From NCBI GenBank assembly GCA_028583605.1, contig CM053329.1, forward strand, positions 36,455,992-36,519,991: 64,000 nt of DNA, written 5' to 3'. Made by a program: the position numbers and the translations under genes. This document shows positions 19,961-31,231 of the stretch, piece by piece. Within the stretch, counting starts at the first letter, position 1. The number at the start of each line of letters is the position of its first letter. A model generated the notes under the pieces. The model ran no database searches and was not told where the DNA came from. It worked only from the letters and a program-made list of their open reading frames with translations. This DNA is from Dastarcus helophoroides. Taxonomy: Eukaryota > Arthropoda > Insecta > Coleoptera > Bothrideridae.

Positions 19961-21010
19961 ACCCACTTTTTTTGAAAATTTGCTTTCTTGTTAAAATTTT
20001 TTATTTTTTCTCAAAGTTTTGACCTTTTTTTGAAAATTACGAGTTTTTTCCAAAAATGTTGACTTTTGGATCTTTATTTAAAAAACTGAAAAATTCGACT
20101 TTTTTTGTAAATTTCCAGTTTTTCAAAAATTGATTTCTTTTAAAACTTTTGAAACTTTTGAACTTTTTTAAGAATTTTTATTGTTCTTTTTTTACCTCTA
20201 ATTAGTCAAGAGATTCACTTGTCTGTTAGAAAATTTGTATTTTTATTGACATGTTTGACCATTATTCGAAGGTTTGACTTTTTTTGACTTTATTATCAGA
20301 AATTTCGACTTTTTTTTTAAGTTTTGACCCTTATATAGTAAACTAGACTCATATTTAAAAAAATTTAAAATTCTACTGTTTTCGAAAATTTTCATTTTTA
20401 AAAAAATTTGATTTTTGCAAAATTTTGACTTTAAATTTTCGAATTTTTTTCAGAATTTTTAGCTTTCTTTTGAAAACCTCTACCTTTTTTAAGATTTTCG
20501 TGGAAAGGACTGGTTCTTGGTTATCTTCAAAAACTGAAATACAAAACTTGTCCCCTGAAACCAAAAAAGATTAAAAAACACAAGCAACCAGGGACCACAG
20601 AGCAAACTTTGTTGTTTTTTAATCTTCCTTGGTTTCAGGGGACAAGTTTTGTATTTCTATTTTTAAAGATATCGACTTTTTTCAAAATTTGCATCATTGT
20701 GAGAACTTTTAAGTACTCCTCGAAGTTTTTTGAAAATTTTGAATTTTTTTTTAAATTTTGACTTCTCGAAATTTTAACCTTTATGTAATAAATAACTTTT
20801 ATTTAAAAATTGAAATATTCGACTATTTTTCGAAAATTCCGTAGTAAAAAAAACTGGTTTGTTGTAATATTTCGACTTTTAAAGTTTTTAAACTTTAGAA
20901 TTTTAACTTTTTTTGGAAATTTTTTAATATTTTTATTGTCAAATTTAGACTTTTTCTTAAAGTTGGGGTTTTTCAGGATATAAACTTTTTGTTTTAATTT
21001 TTACTTTATT
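19960..21010 (+). repeat. T-rich fuzzy satellite block
   Basis: Less ordered continuation of the array, interrupted by a family-B copy at 20491-20672. Confidence 0.6.
20491..20672 (-). mobile_element. family B PLE hairpin copy
   Basis: Cap GTGGAAAGGACTGGTTCTTG, then ACTGAAATACAAAACTTGTCC, and after about 75 bp the reverse GGGGACAAGTTTTGTATTTC. Its arms share the private change AAACTTGT/ACAAGTTT, so one arm was copied from the other recently or they have converged. There is no hammerhead core. TTTTTAAGAT before and TTTTTAAAGAT after may be a target duplication. Confidence 0.65.
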
Positions 21011-21109
21011 CCAAAATGTCAACTTTTGCATGAACGAGTTAGACCATTCGATGTAGGAAGGCTAAAAAAAAATCACCTGGATAATATCGTTGGGGCCATT
21101 TATATTTTC

Positions 21110-21400
21110 GTATTTAGAGCAAACAATTTTTGTCGACCAAAAAAACAAATCGTTAATTTCATTTTTAATTTCGTATTTCGACCAATAAATTTTTGCCGAC
21201 CAAAAAGAAAAAGTTATATTTTCGTATTTCGATCAAGCAATTTTTGTCGACCAAAAAGAGTTTTCAATTTATATTTTTGTGTTTCGATTAATCAGTTTTT
21301 GTTGACAACCGAAAAAAACATTCCATTTCTATTTTCCTATTTCGGCCAATCAATCTTTGTTGACAAAAATAAAAAAAGCTCCTTCTCTATTCCGCCAGAA
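21110..21400 (+). repeat. diverged minisatellite, 50-65 bp units
   Basis: CAATTTTTGTCGACCAAAAA and variants recur at about 21123, 21186, 21238, 21292 and 21350, each preceded by TTTCGTATTTCG-like sequence. The long frame at 21026-21466 (146 codons, repeating NFCRPKK-like words) only reflects this DNA repeat. Confidence 0.75.
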
Positions 21401-21569
21401 TATTTTGTATCCACAATATATGACTTCATATCTCTTTTGGGGAAGTTCACTCGAGTTCTTGAGTAGCTAAGACGCCCTAGCAGCTACTTAACTTTGTCCA
21501 TGACTTTGTGTAAAAACTTCGTATTTTTGTAACTTTCACCTTTCACACACTTCCCCTATTCCGGAAAAT

Positions 21570-22070
21570 TTTAATCATTTTTTTAAGAATATGACATTTT
21601 AAATTAAGAATGTTAAAAATGTTAAACAGATTGTATAAAATAAATTACAGCCTCAACTAAAGTTCAACATTCCAGCTGGCCTTTTAAAAAGAGTATTTTT
21701 TAAGTCTAAGCTGAAAAGTTTCAAAAAAATGTCGAAATTTAAAAGAATTTTTGAGTTTACAATCTAAATGGAAATTTTGGAAAATAAAAACACAAAGCAC
21801 AATTTTGGTTTTACATTTGAATTACTACAAGTGTTTTTCAAAATTTTGAGTTTAAAGGCAAAATGTTGAGTCATTTCGAGAAGAAATTTCAAAATGACTA
21901 AAAAAATTGTTCCTCAAGATTTTGATTTGAACTTTTCAAACTAGAGCAAAAATTTCGAGTTTAAAACTTAAATATTTAGAAGTTTCTATTAAAAAAAGAA
22001 TTCTGATCAACTGAAAAAATGTACATAATTCGTATAGAGACATATTCCTTAGCTCTTTACGAGTGCAGGC
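21570..22070. repeat. mixed satellite-like block
   Basis: AAATTTTGAGTTTAAA words with weak order; orientation mostly as in the A-rich blocks. Confidence 0.4.
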
Positions 22071-22079
22071 CACTTTTTT

Positions 22080-24300
22080 GAGTCATTGCATACATTTTAA
22101 GTGGTTTTAAGATCCAGTTTTTTCACCTTAGATGCTGAATTTTTAAAAATCCTCACTTCCGCACTTCTGCGTATTACGGCTAACACCTGTGCAAAATTTC
22201 ACGCTCTTGGACACAGCAGTATAAGCTATGCCTTGTCTTGGACAGTTTGTTAAAGATTTATTAAGTAGATACAGCGATGGACTCAAATACATTGTCTTTT
22301 TTATTTAGGAATTAAATTTTCAGTTTTTGATTTAACTTGATCAATATTTTTTTAGTAAAATTACTCTAATATATCCTTAGTTCTTAGACTTTTTTAACAT
22401 TTTTACGAGAGCGATTTTTACGAATTAAAAATAATTGAAACAGCTTTTCTGGTGACAACTTTTTTCCTGTTGATTTTATTGAAATGTTTCTATCCTTAAA
22501 AGAACATGGAAAGTTATGTGAATGTTCAAAATTTTACCAAAAACTAATTTTCAATTCAAAAGCAATGCGACTCTAAAGTTTTCATCACAAAAACCGATTC
22601 ATAATAATTTTAAAAGAACGTAACAATTTAGTTAATGGTTGATTTTTGATACACAATTTTAGTATGTAAAAAAAATAAATGAATAATTAAAATTGAATGA
22701 AATAATTAAGAATGAATGAATAACTAAAATATATCTAATCCTATTTTAAATTCGGAACAGGAGTTGCTCTATTTATATTTTTCAAATAATATGCACCAAT
22801 ATTTATTGGTGCATATGGTGGTGGTGAAATTTTTCTCTGCAGACAAATTTTTGATATTATTATTATATGAAAATAAAATTTCAATACTTTTGATTTATAG
22901 CAATGAATGGGTGGTAATGTAACTTTTTTAAATGGTCATTAAATATTTGTTTTACATCTAACCCTATTTTTTATATTTATCATGCATATAGTGCATATTA
23001 ATCTGCATATAATTGTTAGATGAATATTTTGTTGAAAATTCGCATATAATATGCGCATTTTTTGTTAAAAATACTGTGCATATAATCCATTCTTGCGGAT
23101 TACAAGTTACTGTAAACATATTGCAAATAACCATGTGTTCTAGTAAAACTCGAATCAAAGCTGAACGAATTCTGTTTGCCAACGAAAGCACATAAAATTG
23201 CAAATACCAAAATAAGCCCCGCACCAGCAATTTAAATCCTTTACATAGAAAATCTTATCTAGTTGCGAATTTTCGAATAAACTTCCCACTTCTTTAAATT
23301 TGCAGTCTTCGAGCGAAAACTCGTAGGACATTAAATACGAATAAAGTAACCTCGCTCCTTTCCGTCGAAATTATATTTTTAGATTTAAAAAAGTTTGCCG
23401 GAATTACATTCATTTAGAATATAAAGTGCAACTCTCTTTATAAGCCCATTTTCTTGATTTCGTATTCAGGAGGGAAAAAATTAAAGAGTTTCGGCTACGT
23501 TACCTGGAATATAATTTCCAAGGACTATGACGAATTCTGACTTGGGAATTTTTCCGTTTATGGTTAAAAGTATCAATTAACGACAAACATTATAAGAAGT
23601 TAATTGCACGGCTGTTATACCCCCATCTTTCAACTGTCGTTTGTTTAGATTTGCTGGATGATACCCCAACAAAAGTTATTAAAATATTTACATCATCTAC
23701 TAATCTTTACCTTTACTCATCTTCTAAAACACTGACGTTGCTGGCAGGGTGCTTTTAGAGCCAAATTGCCGCTGATTAATTTTTATTATATGGGCAGGTA
23801 AAAAACTTCCTGTTGAGATTGTTCCCCGTACACGTATTTCCTTTCACCTTGACGAAAAAGAGTTCATTAAAATTCACTTATTTAGTGGTAAAAATGTTCA
23901 AAAGGAGCGCAGTTTTCTAGTCTGATAGTTTCATGAAGGGGTGAAGGACTCGCTAAGATAAAATTATGATGCTAGCGCCCCATTTACTGAGATCGTATCT
24001 TCTTGGCATTTTGACGTATTCAACGAAAGGAAACAATACCTTTGTCAGCTATTGTATAGTCGTTTTAGGCTAAATGTATGCCACTTTGCTCCCTGCAGCC
24101 ATTACTGTGCCACCGTGAACCTTTACTACACCGTCTTGAGTTAAAAGCTCAGATATAAACGATATCATTAACCTTTCCTCATCACCTTTCTTGATGTATT
24201 TCATTACATGGAGTAGTTATATGACTATATTCTATGGCGTAAAACGTGCTTTAATAATTAGGACATCCTTAAAGTACGAGTACTCGTTAGGTGATTACAA
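22080..24300. other. ordinary-complexity island, no recognised gene
   Basis: Includes the small palindrome at 22790-22815 and a TGCATATAA-rich stretch at about 22984-23090 (four TGCATAT or GCATATAA words, including CGCATATAATATGCG). Frames here overlap on both strands and none is recognised. Confidence 0.35.
22790..22815. repeat. perfect short palindrome
   Basis: TATGCACCAATA (22790-22801), two bases, then TATTGGTGCATA (22804-22815). A perfect 12-bp stem. Confidence 0.85.
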
Positions 24301-24306
24301 AACAGC

Positions 24307-24374
24307 GTCAAATAAAATCTTCTTGGGCTAATCTAGTAACTGGAGTTCCTAGATTAGCCCAAGAAGTATTTGAC
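24307..24374. repeat. strong isolated hairpin
   Basis: CTTCTTGGGCTAATCTAG (24319-24336) pairs perfectly with CTAGATTAGCCCAAGAAG (24349-24366) across a 12-base loop. Beyond an unpaired AAAT the stem resumes as GTCAAATA/TATTTGAC. It is unlike the surrounding satellite words and has no relative elsewhere in the window. Could be a small foldback element or a hairpin RNA. Confidence 0.8.
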
Positions 24375-24419
24375 TAAAAAAATGTAGTGTCCAATGCACT
24401 TCAGTAAATAATTACAAAA

Positions 24420-25500
24420 TTTTTATCTATTTTAGGCTTCACTTCACAGTTTTTTTGACAAACTTTTTGAAGATTTTGGATTTTTTGGAAATGTCGACTT
24501 AAAAAATCCATTTTCAATTTTTGTGCAAAATTTGACTTTCATTGAAAGTCTTGACTTTACGAAAATTCGAACTCTTTGATAATTTTTTTTTTTTAATTAA
24601 GATTTATTTTGGAAATTTAGACTGTTTTAAAAATGTTGAATTTTTCTACTTTCGATTCCTTTTCACTATTTAAAAATGTCGACATTTCTCTAAATTTCAA
24701 CCTAATAAAACAATTCAATTCTTTCGAAAATAATCCTATTTTCTTTTTCAAAATCTTTACTTTTTGGATTTTTTGGAAATCTCGACATAAAAAAATCGAT
24801 TTTCGAGTTTTGTTAAAGATTTGACTCTCATTGAAAATTTCGACTTTTATGAAAATTCGAACTCTTCCATAAAGACTCTGATTTATTATTTTTTTGAAAA
24901 TTTAGATTTATTTCGAAAATTTCGACTGATTTAAAAATGTTAATTCTTTGTAATTTCGATCATTTGTCAGTGTTTAGGAATGTCGACATTTCTTTAAATT
25001 TTAACCTAATAAAATCTAAAAAAAAAAGATTTATTTTGGAAATTTTGACCGATTTAAAAATGGTAATTCTTTGTAATTTCGATCATTTCTCAGTGTTTAA
25101 AAATGTCGACATTCCTTTAAATCTTAACCTAGTAAAACAATTCAATTCTTTCAAAAAAAATTCTATCTTTTTCAAAACTTTTACTTTTTTTCTGAAAATA
25201 TCGACTTCCTTTAAAAGTGCAATTTTGGCTCAAAATTTGTCTTATAAACTTTGACGTTATTTGGATAGGTTCAACTGTCCTTAAAAATTTCAATTTTTTT
25301 ATTTTTTAACGTTTCAAAATTTTTACCTTTTAAAAAATTTCGAAATTTTTCATAAATTTAGACCCTTTGATAATAGTCCTTTTTTAATATTTCTACATTT
25401 TAAAAACTTTTTTTTGCAATTTTCTATTTTATAGCAAATGCGATTTTTTAAATTTTTTAACCATTTTCTTAAATTTCAAAGTATTTTTGAAAAATTCTAC
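24420..25500 (+). repeat. T-rich block with a diverged tandem unit
   Basis: GATTTATTTTGGAAATTT with AAAAATGTCGACATTTCT and AACCTAATAAAACAATTC occurs at about 24601, 24900 and 25030. The last two copies are about 125 bp apart and nearly identical. Confidence 0.7.
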
Positions 25501-25882
25501 TTTATTTGAAAATCTCAAATAGGTTTACTTTCTCAAATTTCGACCCTTTAATGACTAGATTGTTTTTAAAAAATTCGACTTTGAATGTTCCTTGAAAATT
25601 TCGTAGTTTTTGAAAATTTTAACCCTATGAAAATTTTGACGTGTTTTCAAAATTTCGACCTTTTTTCAAGATTTTGACTTTCAAGATTTCGACCTTTTCT
25701 CGAAATTTATACTTTTTTGAAGTTATCGACTCTTTTTGGATAATTTTGCCTTTTTTTTAAATCTTGGCTCTCGAAGACTCCGACCTTTTAAAAATTGTAA
25801 TTTCTAAATTTTACCTTTTTCAAAAAAATCGTATTTCTTTGACAATTTTGACTTTTGAGAATTTTTATTTTTTTTGTTGCAA

Positions 25883-25992
25883 CCGACTGGACCTTGGTTA
25901 TCTTTTCAAATTAAAATACGAATCTTGTTCCTTCAAACCAAGAAAAATTGGTTTCTTGGTTTCAGGGGACAAGATTCGTATTTCAATTTTTT
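25883..25992. mobile_element. family B hairpin, array unit 1
   Basis: CAACCGACTGGACCTTGGTT, AAATACGAATCTTGTTCCTT, a short turn, then TTCAGGGGACAAGATTCG. Arms differ slightly (TTGTTCCTT against AGGGGACAA). Confidence 0.7.
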
Positions 25993-27088
25993 TAACAATT
26001 TTTTAACCATTTTGAACCCCTTTGAAAATATTCCTTTTTTAATATGTCTACATTTTAAAAGATTCTTTTTTGCAATTTTCTATTTTATAACAATTGCGAT
26101 TTTTAAATATGTTTTAACGATTTTTCTAAACTTCGAACTATTTCTTAAAATTTTCACTTTATTTGGAAATCTCAAAAAATTTTTACTTTCTCAAATTTTG
26201 TTGCTTTAATGACCAGACTGCTTTTAAAAAATTCATTTTCGAATGTTCCTTGAAAATTTCGTAGTTTTTGAAAATTTGAATCCTATGAAAATTTCGAAGT
26301 GTTTTCAAAATTTCGACTTTTTTTCAAGATTTCGACATTTTCGCGAAATTTATACTTTTCTGAAGTTTTAACGTTTTTTGGATAATTATGCTTTATTTAA
26401 GAATCTGGACTTTCGAAAACTCCGACCTTTTAAGAATTTCAAATTCTAAATTTTACAATTTTCAAAAAAATCGTATTTCTTTAACAATTTTGACTTTTGA
26501 GAATTTTTATTTTGTTTTTTTTTATGCAACGGACTGGTCCTTGGTTTTCTTCGAAAATTGAAATATGAGACTTGTCCCTTGAAACCAAGAAAAATTGCTT
26601 TCTTGGTTTCAGGGGACAAGATTCGTATTTTAATTTTTTTCTTACAATTTGTTAACCATTTTTCCAAATTAAGAACTATTTTTTAAAACTTTCACTTATG
26701 TTGAAAATCTCAAACGATTTTTATTTTCTCAAATTTTGACGCTTTAATGACTAGACTATTTTTAAAAAATTCGATTTCGAATGTTCCTTGAAAATTTCGT
26801 ACTTTTTGAAAATTTTAACCGTGTGAAAATTTCGACGTGTTTTCAAAATTTCGACTTCTTTTTAAGATTTCGTCTTTCAAGATTTCGACATTTTCTCGAA
26901 ATTTATTCTTTTTAAAGTTTTAGATTTTTTTTTTTGGTTAATTTTGCTTTATTTTAAACAATTTTGGCTTTCGAAAACTCAGAACTTTTAAAAAGTTTAA
27001 TTTTTAAATTTTGCCCTTTTCAAAAAAAAATCGTATTTCTTTGACAATTTTGACTTTTGAAAATTTCAATTTCCCTTTTTTTTGGTAC

Positions 27089-27186
27089 AACGGACTGGTC
27101 CTTGGTTATCTACAAAAATTGAAATATGAATCTTGTCCCATGAAACCAAGAGAAACTGGTTTCAAGACTCGTATTTCAATTTTCTT
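27089..27186. mobile_element. family B hairpin, array unit 3 (shortened)
   Basis: CAACGGACTGGTCCTTGG and GAATCTTGTCCCATGAAACC are present, but the return arm is cut to GGTTTCAAGACTCGTATTTC, so the central GGGGAC is lost. Other units retain it. The change CCATGAAACC is shared with unit 5 (28122-28233). Confidence 0.65.
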
Positions 27187-28779
27187 TTACAATTTTTTGA
27201 ACATTTTTCCAAATTTTGAAGTATTTGTTAAAATTTTAACTTTTTTTTGGAAACATCAAAAAATTTTTACTTTCTCAAATTTGGACGCTCTAATGACTGG
27301 ACTGTTTTTGAAAAATTCGTCTTCAAATGTTCCTTGAAAATTTCGTAGTTTTTGAAAATTTTAACCCTATGAAAATTTCGACGTGTTTTTAAAATTTCGA
27401 CCTTTTCAAGATTTCGACATTTTCGCAAAATTTATACCTTTCTGAAGTTTTCGACTTTTTTTTTTGGATAATTTAGCCTTTTTTTGAAAAAATTTTGGCT
27501 TTCGAAATTTCCTACCTTTGAAAAATTTTAATTTCTAAAATATACCTTCCTCAAAAAATCGTATTTCTTTGACTTTTAAGAATGTAAACTTCCTTTTTTT
27601 TTGGTACAACGGACTAGTCATTGGTTACCTTCAAAAATTAAAATACGAATCTTGTCCCTTGAAACCAAAAAAAACTGGTTTCTCGGTTTCAGGGGACAAG
27701 ATTCGTATTTCAATTTTTTTTACAATTTTTTGACCATTTTTCCAAATTTCAAACTAATTTTTAAAATTTTCACTTTTTTTGGAAATCTCACAAAATTTTA
27801 CTTTCTCAAATTTGGCCTGTTTAATGACTAGACTGTTTTTGAAAAATTTGACTTCAAATGTTCCTTGAAAATTTTGTAGTTTTTGAAAATTTTAACCCTA
27901 TAAAAATTTCGATTGGTTTTCAAACTTTCGACTTTTTTTCAAGATTTAAACTTTCAAGTTATCGACTTTTTTAGGTAATTTTGTCTTTTTTAAAAAATTT
28001 TGGTTTTCGAAGACATCGACCTTTTAAAAATTGTAATTTCTAAATTTTACCTTTTTCAAAAAAATCGTATTTCTTTGACAGTCTTAACTTTTGAGAATTT
28101 TAATTTTCTTTTTTTTTGTGCAACGGACTGGTCCTTGGTTATCTTCAAAAATTGAAATGCGAGTCTTGTCCCATGAAACCAAGAAACTTGATTCTTGGTT
28201 TCAGGGGACAAGATTCGTATTGCAATTTTTTTTACAATTTTTTGATAATTTTTCCAAATTTCGAAGTATTTTTTTAAATTTTCACTCTTTTTGGAAATCT
28301 CAAAAATTTTTTACTTTCTTAAATTTGGACGCTTTAATGGCTAGACTGTTTTTGAAAAATTTGACTTCAAATGTTCCTTAAAAATTTCGTACTTTTTGAA
28401 AATTTGATCCTTATGAAAATTTCGACGTTTTTTCAAAATTTCGACTATTTTTCAAGATTTTGCCAACTTTGAAGATTTTGATATTTTCTCGAAATTTATA
28501 CTTTTTTGAAGTTTTCGACTTTTTTTTTGGATAACTTTGCTTTTTTTTAAAATATTGGCTTTCGAAAACTTATAAAAATTGTAATTTCTATATCTTACCT
28601 TTTATAAAAAAAATCGTATTTCTTTGATAATTTTGACCTTTGAGAATTTTAATTTTATTTTTTTTTTTTTTGGTTTCTTGATTATCTTTAAAAATTGAAA
28701 TATGAATCTTGTCCCCTGAAACCTAGAAATATTGGTTTCTTGGTTTCGGGTGACAAGATTTGCATTATGCCTCTTTTTT

Positions 28780-28900
28780 TTTCCAGTTTCTCTATAAAGA
28801 TAATAACTTGGCTATCGAAACGCGTAAGAGAAACCTTTGTTGCTGTTTTTTAATCTTTCTTGGTTTCAGGAAACAAGAATTTTTTTCAATTATTGAAAAA
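28780..28900 (+). mobile_element. family B copy with decayed hammerhead
   Basis: TCTCTATAAAGATAATAACTT keeps the outline of the ribozyme with core CTATAAA. GGCTATCGAAACGCGT follows, then TTCTTGGTTTCAGGAAACAAG. The core is lost. It lies just beyond the last array unit. Confidence 0.6.
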
Positions 28901-30440
28901 TAATAGTAAATTCTGTGAAATATTTCATAAGATTGAGATGAACATTTCGACTTTTATAATACATAATTAAAATCTTTGCAAAAATGTCATTTATTCTTCT
29001 TTTTCTGAATCTTTCCGACTTTTTTTTTTGAATATTTCAACTTTTTTTGAACATTTTGATTGACATGCAAATCTCAATCCTTTTTCAAAATTGCCACTTT
29101 CTTTGAAAATTCTGACTTACTCCAAACCTTGATCTTCTTAAAAATTTTGACTATAAAAAATCCAAGTTTTTTGAAGAATTCCGGCTTTTTTGAAGATTTT
29201 GAATTAAAAAAAACGATTTTTTAGAACATTTTCACGTGTTTATATTTTTTAAATGAAAATTTCGCCTTCTTGTAAAACATGTAAAAATTTCCTTTTTCCA
29301 AAATTTGCACTTCTATAAAATTTTCATTTTTTTTACATGTTGGCTTTATTCTACATTTTATTTATTTTATTATATTAACCTATTATTATACTTACTTCAA
29401 AATTTCGACCTTTTCCAAATTTTTGGGCTTATTTGGAAAAATTTCACCTTTTCAAAATAGAAGATTTTTTTCATTCTCTCTCCTTTGAACATTTTAACTT
29501 TTTCCCGAGAGTTTTCATTTTAGTTTTGAAAAATTCAACTTATTTTCTAAATTTCCATACTTTGTCTTAAAATTTCGTACTTTGTCTTTAAATTTTGACG
29601 TTTTCCCAACTTGAAAACTCTTTGAAAATTTCCATGGACTTTTTTACAATATTTACAACTGTTTCTGAAGAATTCGATTTTTAATAAAATTGCAACTTTT
29701 TTGAAAATATCCACTTTCTGAAACCTAATTTTTTGAAAATTTCGACATTTAAAACTTTCATTATTTCTAATTTTTGTTTTTCTCGATTTTAAATTTTTAC
29801 CCTTTTTGTCAAAATTTTGATCACTAACTTTTGACTGATTTATTATTACAAAATTTCCACATTTGAAAATTTCCACTTTTTCAAGTTCCCATTTGTATCA
29901 ACATTTCGGCATTTTTTCAAATTTTGACTTCAGATTTTCTAATCTTTCCAAAAATGTTGACCTTTTTTGTTAATTTAGTATAAAAATAGATCAACATTTT
30001 AAAATTTAGGCTAAGAATTTTAATATTTTTGGCATACTTTGGCTCCCTCAAAAATTTCATTTTGCAATTTTTTGACTTTAAAAAAGTCTACTTGTAATAG
30101 TTTCGACTTTTTTTATACATTATTATTTTTTTGAAAGTTTCTGAGTTCTTAAAAAATAGTCGACATTTTCTGAAATGCAAGTGTTTTTCAAATTAGCAAC
30201 TTTTTCTAAAATTTTTACTAGTTTGAAATGTTTCGGCACCTCATAAAAATATTTAATTTTAATTTGAAAATCTCCACTTATTTTAAAATTTTTACTCTTC
30301 AAAATTTATTATTATTTAAAAATTTTTTTATTAAAATTCCGACTTTTTTAAATGTATGGTTCCACTTTTTTCGAAATTTTGACTTTGTTTAAAATGTAGA
30401 CATTCATTTTTAAAAAAATTTAAATGCTAACATTTTTTCA
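28900..30440 (+). repeat. T-rich fuzzy satellite block, low order
   Basis: TTTTGAAAATTTCGAC-like words without a clear long period. Confidence 0.6.
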
Positions 30441-30815
30441 AAAGTGCTAGTTTTAGCTCACAGAAACTAAAAAGTAAAGATTTAAATTTGGAGTTTTGAT
30501 AAGAATTCGAAATGTCGGAAATCACCGTAGAAAAGGTAAAATTTCTAGGTTTAAGCTCAGTACTTTAAAGAATTATAGAAAGAAAACCAATTATAATTTT
30601 CGATTTCTAGATTTCGAGAAAAAGGTTCAAATTTCGTATTTTAGAGTCGATATCTTAGGGTTTAAAAAATTCTCAATATTCACGTAAAACTTTAGTAAGT
30701 AATCCAATGTCAATGTTGAAAATAAAATGTAACCAAAATTGACTTTAGGAAAAAGACGAGTTTGAATTTAGACTCATAATTTCAGTTGACGAAAGGTTAC
30801 TCACTGAAATTAGCT
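30440..30815 (-). repeat. A-rich fuzzy satellite, polarity switch
   Basis: Near 30440 the block changes from T-rich to A-rich. The 63-codon frame at 30496-30687 is not taken as a gene. Confidence 0.45.
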
Positions 30816-30821
30816 AAATTA

Positions 30822-30970
30822 TGGTGGAACGGACTGGTCCTTGGTTATTTTCAAAAATTTAAACACAAATCTTGTCCCCTGAAACCAAGAAAGATTAAAA
30901 AACTACAACAAGGGTTGCTCTAACACGTTTTCAATAGCCAAGCTGTCATCTTCAGAGAGATTACAGTATC
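30822..30970 (-). mobile_element. family B copy with decayed hammerhead
   Basis: Cap GGTGGAACGGACTGGTCCTT, hairpin half AAATCTTGTCCCCTGAAACC, then on the minus strand TCTCTCTGAAGATGACAGC with a broken stem II return (GCTATTGAAAACGTG). It ends abruptly and is followed by TATCTCTCTGAAGATGACTA, the start of another copy. Confidence 0.65.
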
Positions 30971-30988
30971 TCTCTGAAGATGACTAAG

Positions 30989-31231
30989 GACTCGACTTGT
31001 TTGAAGAAATACCAAATAATAAACACATAATTTAACTAAAAAATTGAAATACAAATGTTGTCCCCTGAAACCAAGAAAGATTAAAAAACGCAACAAAGGT
31101 TGCTCTAATATGTTTCGATAGTCAAGCTATCATCTTCAGAGAAATACTGCATGAAGGGGTAAGATTTGTATTTCAATTTTGTAGTTAAATTATGTGTTTA
31201 TTATTTGTTATTCCTTCAAGCAAGCGAGTCC
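30989..31231. mobile_element. family B copy within a 68-bp inverted flank
   Basis: GACTCGACTTGTTTGAAG through CATAATTTAACTAAAAAATTG (30989-31040s) is repeated in reverse at about 31180-31231 (TAGTTAAATTATGTGTTT to CAAGCAAGCGAGTCC). Together with the element's own ends the arms are about 68 bp. The centre holds the hairpin half and a minus-strand hammerhead copy (31100-31145; core and stem II good, stem III ACATAT weak). The stem extends about 50 bp into non-element sequence. Confidence 0.75.

Larger units (their letters stand above)
25500..28780 (+). repeat. tandem array of about 540-bp units, each carrying a family B hairpin
   Basis: TTTAATGACTAGACTG variants fall at about 25549, 26207, 26744, 27291, 27822 and 28335 (spacings 658, 537, 547, 531, 513). 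Each unit has AATGTTCCTTGAAAATTTCG, AAAATCGTATTTCTTTGAC and a family-B cap-plus-hairpin at a fixed place: 25883-25992, 26528-26640, 27089-27186, 27604-27718, 28122-28233, and a degraded one at 28672-28760. In-frame reads through it (76-111 codons) are repeat artefacts. Confidence 0.85.

Noticed and set aside
21026..21466. 146-codon frame with repeated NFCRPKK-like words
   Set aside because: The periodicity is that of a 50-65-bp DNA minisatellite, with irregular unit lengths and no recognised domain.
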